Shown: positions 36,263 through 48,200 of the stretch, piece by piece
Layout: every line of letters starts with the position of its first letter
Numbering within the stretch: position 1 is the first letter of the stretch
Assembly (NCBI GenBank): GCA_040954595.2
Contig: CM082591.2
Location: 7,068,001 to 7,132,000 of the forward strand
Length of the DNA stretch: 64,000 bases
Reading direction: 5' to 3'
DNA from: Balanoglossus misakiensis
Lineage: Eukaryota; Hemichordata
The notes under the pieces: generated by a model
Databases searched by the model: none
What the model saw: only the letters and a program-made list of their open reading frames with translations
What the model was told of the DNA's origin: nothing
Position numbers and translations under genes: made by a program

Positions 36263-39200
36263 GTATGGGACATTTGAAATATTTTGCCCTCAAGGTTTTT
36301 GTTTGGGATGCAATCATGTGGTTTTAATGGTTTTTGATCTGCAAGGCTAGTCAGTGTGCCTGCATTTCTTAAAGGAGCAATTTTCAATCTATGGTTCTCC
36401 CATTAGTATGGTAGATTAATTCTCCCCCAACCCAATCGTGGCTAATACTTACTAATCGTGTTAAATTATCACAACATTAATTTACACACTGATCTGAACT
36501 GCTTGTCTCCTTAGCTAAAAAAAACCTATCACCAAGTGATCGGTTTTGATTAGGCCATGCTCATACCAAACAGGAATTCAGATTGATTTGGTGCATGTAT
36601 GTAATTTATTGTCATTATTGTCTCTGACATAATTGTTGTTCTACCTGTCATCATCTATAGATAATCCCGCTGACACAAAAATTGCAATCCACGTCCAACT
36701 GGATGAAAATGTCTACCAGGAGTATCTAGCAGAAAATGAGGGCCAGAATGAGGAAAGGCAACAGGCAGCATCTACAGCTTGGAACAACTGCAAACAACAG
36801 TTGAAGAGAAGAGCATCTGATGTGGTATCCAACGGTGAAGACACTGAGAAAGTCAAGAAAGTCTGCACTGAGAATTTGGGTGAAGTGGAAATAACCAGTA
36901 TGAAATCAGAGTCTCTGCAAATCACAGCCAACATGCGTAGACTTTATAATCTCTACAGATTGCGGGGAAGCTGTCTTGAAGATTCAAGAAGTTTAGCCAA
37001 GGCATTAGAACCAATATTGATGACAGATGAAATGACAGAGGCCAACACAGCTGGAATTCCACTACAGTTGATAGCTACATATGACCAAGCCAGGTTTGAT
37101 GAACTGGAACTATTCTTTCTGAACAGTAAGTTTTGTTTATCAGATAGGGCTATAATAAAACTCTCAGATTATTGATTAAACCAGAAAAAATAGGTTGCAA
37201 TTGCCTTCCAAAAGAGATAAAAATCTTTCTGAAGCATGGTATTTAATTTATCAAGTTGATTTGACAAAGATTTCATATCAACATTTCTACTCAATGTACA
37301 TGTAACTTGTTTGACATATAGATGAAATAGGATAACTTAAATGTTGAATGACTTCTGTGTGTATACGTAATTATTGTAACAGTAACAGATATGATTTCCT
37401 AGAAAAAATGTTTTATTTATTATCTTTCAGGAGATGGTGGAGGAATAGGACCAGTGGTATGTAACGACAGCGTAGACGATGAATATGTCAATGAGATACT
37501 GGCCGAGGTATGCTTTATAATTTTAAACCTTAAAGTGCCACACCTGACCAATTGCAAGCCAAGCTGCTCTTGGATGATTATTGTCTTCCACAGTCATGTT
37601 GACTACACAGGTCAATTTATTGTGAGTGCTAAAAAAATATGACAGTGATAGATGCATGATGAATTTATGCACTTCATAATGTATCCGGTAAAAGGATAAA
37701 GCCTTTTATGCAGCATAACTTCCAATTTCAGGTTGACAGAACACACCTAACTTTGCAACGGGAGGTTACAGAAAAATATGTTGATATTGAACAGACTGAC
37801 CTGAAACAAAGTGAGTAATTTAATGTAAATAATAGTCAAGTACTGCAAACATTTGGTACGTACTCTAGTCCACATTTGTTCATCTTTTGACTTTCTGGTC
37901 CAGCTGTGATCAGATAACTTGGGCATATACTTTGCTTAGAACACACTGACCACAATTTTCAAACGAACACTTATATACACAGTGGGGGATATGTGCACAC
38001 ACTGCACATAAGGCTTCATAAATATTCACAGATTAGAATGGATTTTTGTCTTCAACATTGGATTTTTGTCTTCAACATTTCATTCTTTCAAATGCTCAGA
38101 GATTGGGCATGATTTTCAAATGCAATCGTAAATAGTTACTGACATGAATGGTTTGTTAACAGTTATTCAAATTTTTCTCTTGATAATTACACACATATTT
38201 GACTTGTCAGTGTACACTTACACTATAATGTCCTGACTTTTTTTTATCTGAGGGATGATGTAGGAAGGATTTTGTTGTGGCCATGATATCTGGTTATGGG
38301 TTATATTTTACATTCAACACCGTGAACCACTTATTCTTTCTTCATAACCAGCTTAATTAGATGCTTCATGTGCCAAGACATAAAACCTGATTTTGTGTGT
38401 ATTTTGCAGGTGGGATATTATCCAAGTTGTTGTTCCTTGAGATTGATTCGACACGAGAAATCCAGAAGTCAGCTGACAAATATGCACCTCTGATACTCAA
38501 CAGTGAGCAGTGTAAAAGACAGAAAGGAAGACAGTGTGACATCATACAACTTACAATGAAAATGACCGAGAAAGTTCAGCATATCCTATCTCACAGACCT
38601 CAAGTCTTAGAGTTACTAGGTGTTAGAAGATATCTTGTGACTGACACAGAAAGGATGGATTTTAGTGACTCAGGTAATTCACAAATATGATGCAAACAGC
38701 ACATTTGCTTTACAAAGGGAAGTAATTGTTTGTTGCACTTTGTAACAAAAAGTAAATATACACAGCTATGCACTGTGCAACATGAATGAAACTTTATAAT
38801 AGTTTTGCAATATTATCATTCTCTATGTGTGATAATTTAGGCCCAAACCCTTGGGTGTAATTTGGGGCGCCCTCTATGTAGTGGGCCTTCCCGCCTTCGG
38901 TAGAGAAGTTGCTACATTTGTAGGGCTTCCGCCATCTTGCAGATTTGCTGGAACAGTCGCTCGCTCAACTTCTCCCGAAATCCGTCCTTTTAGACGCTAC
39001 ATCATCACAATATGTCTGATCACTCAGATAACAACTCTCTCATATCGTGAATTCGGCACTTGGCACCTCCGCATGGCCGACGTTCATCGGACAGTCTACT
39101 CGTGCTGAATGGCCGATCTCCCATATGCCACAAGCGAACGATGACGCCTCTGACATCACGGTATTTTCATCATTCCGTCGAGCACTTCCACCTCATCGGA

Positions 39201-42200
39201 ATTTTCTTCAAACTGTGCCCAAGAAGGTCTCTACACGCAGTCGCGTCGTCATGGACCTCAACTTTCCAGAACTCCTCATTCCGTCGAGCACTTCCTCCTC
39301 ATCGGAATTTTCTTCAAACTGTGCCCAAGAAGATCTCTACACGCCGTCGCGTCGTCATGGACCTCAGCTTTTCAGAACTCTTCTGTCAATCTCCGGCCAT
39401 ACAGCCGTATCATTACAACATCCTGTCCACTTCAACTACACAGACTTTCATAGCCTCCTTCATCGTCTAACGTTTACATTCGGGCTCCCTGGTCCCTTAC
39501 ATCAGAGAATCCTCCGCCCATACAGCCGCATCATAGGACATTTCGTCCTATGTAACAGTAACTCAGCATCTCTTCATTGATCCGAATCATTCATCGCACT
39601 GAAGTTCCAGCCGACCTCCAGCTGGACCCCTTACAACTAGACCATTCCCCATTGGGATTGTGGTCCTCTCCTCAACTCTACCAAAGGACTCTATCCGCCG
39701 ACGTGTTGTCATGTTCTCAGCTTTTCAGGGCGCTTCCTCGCGAAGGCGGCTCACCCGCTGTTTCCGAAAGTTTTCACGTAAAATTGTAGTACTCATCTCA
39801 TTTCTCATAAATTATTCAGGACGAGAACACGGTTGATTGTTATACACAGAGTTTTACCCCGACCGCCTTGAAACTTTTACTTGACCCCACAGATTACAGT
39901 CTTCTGGGTTTTTCACAGCATCATTTGTTTGTTTGTTTGTTTTCAACAGTCAATGTCACTAATTCAGGTCGCTCACGAGACCTCCACATGCTTTAATATT
40001 TGTGAGAGCCAGGGATAGTACCTGCACTCAATAGTTGAGACCTCAAGTCGCACATTTTCAGGGTCAGGATCACCATATCCACTTACCTGAATATTCAGCA
40101 GATGGCGCATCTCGCACCGTCACAGTTTTACATTTCCCACAGTATGCACGTGGCAGAAGTGGCAGTACCAGTCACCTCTTTCACCAATCTCATTCTGGGC
40201 TGTTCAGGTTCACAGTGCACCTTTCCTGCGTAGGAAGGTCTTTGTAGTTTAGACTCACTTTCTAATTTCAGGTTCGTTCATCATGACTTGCTCTTCATCA
40301 GCAAACAGCAGTTTTGTACGCTTCTGCATTGGTGTCAGGGACAGTTCCATTTTGAACACCCACTGGCAGTCCTCTTTGTTTTGTCATTTTTATCGGCTTC
40401 AAGCCAGCAACGCCTACACCGCATGTCTTTTCATTGTTTTTTTATCTTTTATCTCGTCCAGTCAATATAGTTTACTCGCTGTAATTTTTCTTAAGTGTTA
40501 GGCATCTTTATTGCAAGTTACTAGGCAGTCGTAGTTTACGGGCTGATGGGAACTCCCCGAATGCTCCCCCCCCCCCCTCTGGCTTGGCGGCTTGGTGCTG
40601 GTTTTGTCAAACTCTTTTCATTTGCATTAAAGATTTTGCCAAGTTTCCACCAACCCTCGAGTGTGTCGCATTCTGTTCCTCCCCATCAGCCCATTCGCTT
40701 TCAACATTTCTAGTTTGAGTATCTCATGTGTATTTGCATGCACCAGCAATTTACCCACTACACATGGGTTTTCCTGTACTTTTCCTATGTAAGTGAAGCT
40801 CCAGAGAGGGCAGCCACTAATTATGGAACTTAATACATGTCCAAGGTTACTTGATATCAATAAAATTTATCTACATTCTCCATTTCAGATTTGGCAGATG
40901 AATTCAACCTACATGGCAGACTAATTCATCCCATACCAGCAGAGTCTATCAGCTTACAAGCAAAAAGCTTACTGCCCTTTGAAGCTAGTGCAAAGCATCT
41001 CAAAGAACTGCAAAAACTGTTGGATGGGGTCCTGACAGATAAGTCCAAAATTCAGACTAAGTCAGTTGAGAATAAGAGAAAGCTAGTTGGAGAAATCACT
41101 AAACTGCAGACTGAGTCAGTTGAGAATAAGAGAAAGCGAGTTGGAGAAATCACTAAACTGCAGACAGAGAAAATGATTCTAGAGAATCAGTTGAAAGAAG
41201 CACTTCAGGAAAAGTCACTCTTAGAAGAGCAGTACAAACAGAAACTTGCAAGTGTTGAGAAAGTAGCCGCCACACAACTTATGGATGTCATTTCCCTGAA
41301 GCAAAGATTGAGAGAATCAGACCCTAGACACATCCAAGAGTTGGAATCTAAACTTGAGCAACAAGAACAAACCATAACTGAGCTAAAGTCAAAATTATCC
41401 AAAATCCAGGATGATCAATCTGACACTGAGCTGCAACTGAAACCTGCTAAAACTCTTCAACTGGAAGAAGATGCAACATTGGAAACTGAACAAGGTGAGA
41501 TTGATAAAAATCTGCTTCGATTATTCCTGCATCAAGAAAAATCTTCCAGCTCATATAGATTATAAAAAAATGCAAGTTTTCATTGTTGTAAGGATTAACC
41601 AAGTACTTACCATTTAATTTCAAATATTTGTAGGCAAACTCACACCATCTGATGTGCCTCTCAAGAAAGATGACACAGGAGACATATTACCTGTAACCAT
41701 GGCTACAAAAGATGAAGATGAGCCTGTGAAACCAGCATCAATGCAACCTAAGATGGCATCAGAAGAAACAGGAGCAGAGAAAGCCAGACAACCACAACCA
41801 GAGAAAATGGGAAAAGAAGACACTGAGGCTGTGGCCGAGATGACGGAAGGAGATGGAACTGAGACTAAGAAAACCAAAGAGAAAGAACTTAAGACAAAAG
41901 AAAAAGGTACACAAAACCTGTCAATGAGAAGCTTAGAAAGTTGGAACTACATTTACATCAATCTGATGTTGGAAAGCATGGTAATAGTATGCTAGTATTC
42001 TTGATAGAGAAAAATCAGTCACAGATATCCAATGAGATGAGTAAACATTCGATGTTGGCCAAATGATTCAATCTGATGTTGGAAAGCAGTACCTGGTATA
42101 TTCTTGACAGAGGAAAATGAGATATCTCATAAGAAATAAGAAATCATTCCATTAAATATCAGCCAAACGTAATCAGATTAATTGACAGCACTATCGTAGT

Positions 42201-45200
42201 CAGTGTATACTTGTAAATTCCACCCAATCACCTTTCTATCCACTCGACACTGGGGTACCACAGGGACCAGTTCTTGGTCCCATACTTTTCAATATGTACA
42301 CGTCTCCATTAGGTGAATTAGTTCAAAGTCATTCATAGTACAGTAGACCCTCGCTAAGTCGCGGGTGGCAGGGTCCATCGGGAAAACCGCGACTTAACGA
42401 GGGGCGCGACTTAACGAGGGGCCATGAAAAGGGGGATGGGGGGGGTATTGACTGAAAACGCGATTTCGTCGACTTCGAAAACAAACTGTCGCAGCTTTTC
42501 CTCGGTCTTCATCCACCCTCGGATAGTGGACTCGCCTACACCCAAATCACGTGCAACCTTCGCTTTCGCTACGCCGTTCTTGACTCGCTCGATCGCTGAA
42601 AGTTTCTCGCGGACGGAAACGCTGGCCAACTTTCGCTTAGACATACTGCTCAGTTCGAAACGTGAGGTCAGAATGATAACCATTCCAATTGCTTGGACAT
42701 TTTATAGCGCTCTTGCAAAGACGTGCCGCCAAGAAATCGTGAAAATTGGCATCACATGTTTAATCAAAGGCACCGTTAATTGTTTGGCCGTACCGTCAAA
42801 GGCAAACCACGACACCACTTTATTGCGTATTTTGTCAACTCCCGTGATTGACATGTTCGATCATTTTGACATACCGCAACACGTTCACACCTTTATTGGC
42901 CCTGGTGATGCGCCGCAGTCGATCGGCCGCGCGCAAAGAAATACAAAATTACTGAAACATTTTGAGATGTGGCCGACAAAGCAAAATGTCGGGGGAAAAA
43001 CAAAGAAAATAATGGCAGCCATACTGTAACCCGCGACTTAGCCGAAACCGCGACTTATTGAGGCGCGACTTAGCGAGGGTCTACTGTATTTATGCAGATG
43101 ACTCTTCACTTTATATGTCTTTTAGTAAAGACAACGCAGCAAGAACTGTTTCGAATCTTGAACTTTGTATATCCGATGTTAGGTTTTGGATGTCTGAAAA
43201 CTTCTTGTGCTTAAACGTTGATAAGACTGAATTTGTTATTTTCTCTAGTACTTCGGGTGATCTGTCTGCTAGAGGGATTTCAGAAATTCGTGTTGGCGAT
43301 GCTCTGATTCCCGTCCATTGTCAGGCTAAGAGCCTTGGAGTGATCCTTGACTCTTGTCTGACAATGAAGCCACATATTGGACAGATCTGCCGCTCTGCCA
43401 CTTTTCATTTACGTCGCATTGCGCTTATTCACAAATATTTATCTCAATCTGCTACAGAGCAATTAGTTCATGCATTCATTACTTCTCGAATTCACTTTTA
43501 TTTGGGCTCCCGAAGTATTCAACCAAACGTATTCAACGTGTTCAGAATATTGCTGCTAGAATTGTTACTCGTTCAAAAATCACCTGTCACATCACTCCAA
43601 TTTTGTAACAGTTGCACTGGCTACCTGTTACACAGCGTATTGTTTTTAAGATGTTAGTTCTCATTTTTAAATCCATTCATAAACTTGGTCCAATCTATCT
43701 TTCTAAGATGACTAAACTATATGTTCCGTGTCGCAATTTAAGGTCAGCTGATCAGTTCAAACTCTGCCCTGTTCGATCACGCACCAAGAGTTATGGTGAT
43801 CGTGCTTTTACTGTTGCTGCTCCAATTCTTTGGAATAATCTTCCACTCACCATTCGCCAGGCACCAGACTTATCTGTTTTTAAGGTGGCATTGCATGAAA
43901 AGTTGTGATTTTTGCCAAATTTTACTTTTTTACATAAATCGGTAGGCCTAATACTGACCCACATCCTGACTAATACGTCTTGACGGAAATGGTGCATAAT
44001 CACCCCAAAATAGCACTTTTCTGAATGAGTTCACAGCTTAACAAATAGGTGTCAATAATGCAAATGGCCGTTTTTCTCAGTTTGCATTTTCGCTGTTCTT
44101 GACAACTTCAGACGAAAATAGCTTCGCTCTGCGTTGGCCGAATTTGCTCAAATTTTAACTGGGGATTGTGTTTGACCCAGCCAACAAAAGGCATTTTTGT
44201 TAGTCGATAACGTGTCCCTGGCGGGAATAAACTCTGATTCAATACAACTCACCGTGAATTTGATCAAATTTTACTAAAAATCGAACTTTTAAATGCTGTT
44301 ACTCCTCAATGGAAGCAGATAACGCAAAACAAAATTACCGTTTTTTTGCACGTGTACTCTAGTTTCGAATGACATATTAAGATGCATCATGCATGGTCAA
44401 CTTTTTTACCTATTTTAAATTTTATGACATAATATCAAAAAATGTTTTTTTTAACCCAAAATCGCCACCATTTCCGGGGGAACAATAATATTTGCAACGC
44501 AAACAAAAGTTCAAAAACTCAGCTTCCAGAATATATATGGTTTATGGGGGTTTTAACGTTGTCTTTGATGAGAAATAGGCCTCTGAAAAAGTCTCGACGG
44601 TTTCATGCAATGCCACCTTAAATCAAATGTTAAAACTTTACTTTTTAAATCTGCTTTTTAGCCATTTGTTGTAGTTTTATTTTTGCTTTTAGCGTCATTG
44701 ATCACATTTTTTGTGGATACTGACGCTATATAAATAAATAATTATTATTATTATACTATATTTTCATTGTTTGATCACTTTCTTTTGCAGAAGAAAGGCC
44801 ATCTGAAGGTGTCATCAGCAAGATAAGGAGATTTTTTGGCGGAAGTAAAGAAACTGCTGGTGATTCAGGGACTACAGGAAGTAAAGAGATATCTGAGGAT
44901 ACTAAGGGAGCCAGTGTTTCAGCAAAACCTTCTAAAACAGGTATGTGCATTTCATCTCAGTGTTAGAAAATAACAGTTGAATATGTGTTGATACCAAGGG
45001 ACCAGTTGATTCAAAACTTCAAGTAAAATTAATGTCTAAGTCATCTCTCCACTACAGGAAGTAAAGAGATATCTGAGGATACAAAGGGAGCCAGTGTTTC
45101 AGCAGAACCTTCTAAAACTGGTATGTGCATTTCATCTCAGTGTTGGAAAATAACAGTTGAATACATGTGTTGATAATAAGGGATCAGTTGATTCAAAACT

Positions 45201-48200
45201 TCAAGTAAAAGTAATGTCTAAGTCATCTCTCCACTACAGGAAGTAAACTAAAAGAGATATCTGAGGATACAAAGGGAGCCGGTGTTTCAACAGAACCTTC
45301 GAAAACAGGCATGTGCATTTCATCTCAGTGTTGGAAAATAACAGTTGAATACATGTGTTGATACCAAGGGATCAGTTGATTCAAAACTTCAAGTAAAATT
45401 AATGTCTAAGTCATCTCTCCACTGCAGGAAGTAAAGAGATATCTGAGGATACAAAGGGAGCCGGTGTTTCAACAGAACCTTCGAAAACAGGCATGTGCAT
45501 TTCATCTCAGTGTTGGAAAATAACAGTTGAATACATGTGTTGATACCAAGGGATCATTTGAATTAAAACTACAAGTAAAATTAATGTCTAAGTCATCTCT
45601 CCACTGCAGGAAGTAAAGAGATATCTGAGGATACAAAGGGAGCCGGTGTTTCAACAGAACCTTCGAAAACAGGCATGTGCATTTCATCTCAGTGTTGGAA
45701 AAAAACAGTTGAATACATGTGTTGATTCCAAGGGATCAGTTGATTCAAAACTTCAAGTAAAATTAATGTCTAAGTCATCTCTCCACTGCAGGAAGTAAAG
45801 AGATATCTGAGGATACAAAGGGAGCCGGTGTTTCAACAGAACCTTCGAAAACAGGCATGTGCATTTCATCTCAGTGTTGGAAAATAACAGTTGAATACAT
45901 GTGTTGATACCAAGGGATCAGTTGATTCAAAACTTCAAGTAAAATTAATGTCTAAGTCATCTCTCCACTGCAGGAAGTAAAGAGATATCTGAGGATACAA
46001 AGGGCGCCAGTGTTTCAGCAGAATCTTCAGAAACAGGTATGTGCATTCCATCTCAGTGTTGGAAAATAACAGTTGAATACATGTGTTGATAATAAGGGAT
46101 CAGTTGATTCAAAACTTCAAGTAAATGTTGAATCATTGGTTGCCAGACTTCTACCGGTACTACCAAACTGCATTGTGTGTAAATGTATAATATAAGAAAA
46201 CTTGAAGACATAACATTTATGGCACTTACCAGAAACCTTGACATCACAACGCAAATTTTTACAAGTATGAGGCAAGATGAGAATAGAGGTCTGGTCACCA
46301 ACAATTCAGAGAGTTCAAAATCATTTTAAAAAACTTTTCACTTGATCAAACATAAACAAAGTAACGTCAGAAGATACCAACCTTGTCATCTTTGAATTCA
46401 ACTTTGTACTCTTTGCAAGAATAGATTGGCTGTCTGGTCATTGATGAATACTTTTGTCTGTAAATTAGAAACATCATAATGCGTGCAGATATTGACTCAA
46501 TATCAATATCATGTGGATGAGATTGTTATGATCAATTCTGCAAGAGCATTTGATGGAGCATCAAGGTGTGCCAGAATAGAAAAAAGAAAAGCTGAGCCAA
46601 TTTGTGTGTAAATGTCCAATGTACAAGTAGGCCGATTATTGGCAGACACAGACAGCATAAAGCAATATAAAATAGAACAGTGGTTCAACCCTCTGTTTTG
46701 ATTGGTATGGTTGAATCCATATGCAACAGAAAGGGGTGAAAGGTTCGCTCTTTGTTACAGTGGCCAGAAATAAAAGAACTCTGGTTAGAAAGGTTTACAC
46801 CAATACTCACCTGGTCAAAGAAAGTACCAGTCCTCTCGGCTAAGGAGTAGATAATTCTTCTCTGTTCACCAATATGACAATTACTGATTGAAAAGCAGAC
46901 CATCTCTGGTTGGCTGGAAAAAGAAACAAAATCTTTGGCACAACAACATTACAGATAGTATATAAAGTTAGAAATACTTTGTATTATAATAGTCTGTCAA
47001 TAAAATGACAGATAGCTTTTTTCTTTATATTGCAAAGCAATAGAAATAGTTTCAGAAATTGATGTTTGTCTTGTTGCCCTGGTTTGAAAAGCTACAAGTA
47101 TAAGGTAGGCAATGATCCTTGAGACATTGTTCAAGAATTTTTATGTAAGACCTACTAATTCCAAAATTACAAGGCAAAGATTATTCCTGTACTGATCAGT
47201 TAAGATGTGTTACCATGACAACAATACTGTCACTAAATCCATTGAGCAGTTGAATAGGAACATTTTCTATGGGTTACAAAGACCATAAATAAAGTGATAA
47301 TTTCAGGTAAAATTTCTGCTACTTGTTAGGTCCCATTGGTATAGGCCTATATACCATGGGACCTTATGGGATGGGTTGCGTCTGTATGTATGTATGGATG
47401 GATGTATGTATGGATGTACCGGTATGGATGTATGTCTGTATGTCCGTCCACATCAAAAACTTGAAAACCGCTGCGCGTATCACCTCAATATTTGGTGTGT
47501 AGGTGCAGGCAGGGCTGTAGATGGAAGTTTGTCCAAACGAAGTTGCCAGGCCCAAAAATATGCAAATTAGCTGGAAAAATGTGAAATTGATCAAAACTCT
47601 GTAAGTCAACAACTACTGGTCAGATTGCTTTGAAAATTGGTATGCATGTACCTTATGTCAACCTCACACTGACCTGTAAGTGTTGAGTTGATATCATGGA
47701 TGTTTTATTTTTTATGAATTTTTTAGTCTTTTCATTAAATTTATACCTTTACTTATACCTCTATGGTTAAAGTCTCAGTATTTCTCGTAGGGGCAAAATT
47801 TTGTTTGAAACGGCATCTATAATTTCTAAAAGTAGATGATAATTGATACTGAATCGAACAGTCATCATCCCCAGCTCTGCTCATAAACTCATACAATTTA
47901 CAATATAACGAGTGAAGAATGACTTTCTGTCCGGACAGAAAGTCACGTGAGTGTTGACACACGTGACTAGTGCGCATGCGCACTCAAATGTGAATCTATG
48001 CGGAAGAGGTTTGGTCGCCCCAAATCAAGCGACTCAGCGAAGAAATGCGCACTAATTCGGCGAAATTTTGGGAAGATAACTTTATGGGAGAAATCAGTCG
48101 ATGGAACCAGATCAAATCCGAAAATGGTCTGACCATCAAAATGTCAAAGTGGCACGTTTGCTGATCGACATGTACAACATTTCCGTTGTAAACAAACCCG

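Larger units (their letters stand above)
42185..44757 (+). mobile_element. 5'-truncated LINE (CR1/L2-like RT) hosting two DNA transposons
   Basis: LINE pieces: about 42185-42340, 43087-43883 and 44618-44757. They encode PLDTGVPQGPVLGPILF, YADD, a LGVILDSCLTM segment, QLHWLPVTQRIVFK, DRAFTVAAPILWNNLP and the C-terminus FKSNVKTLLFKSAF then stop, ending in a TTATTATTATTA tail. A TGA lies just upstream of the first piece and no earlier domain is present, so it is 5'-truncated. One frameshift (near 43500) and one stop (43606-43608) show it is dead. It occupies the intron between exons 7 and 8 of the GT-NHL gene. Confidence 0.85.

Noticed and set aside
39047-39580. 177-codon plus-strand open frame in the GC-rich intronic island
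   Set aside because: It overlaps another frame of similar length, contains a DNA-level duplication, and has no known motif; treated as part of a TE remnant.
47364-47983. Minus-strand open frames of 76-82 codons in the long intron
   Set aside because: They include microsatellite translation (His-Thr-Tyr-Ile) or lack splice sites and similarity.
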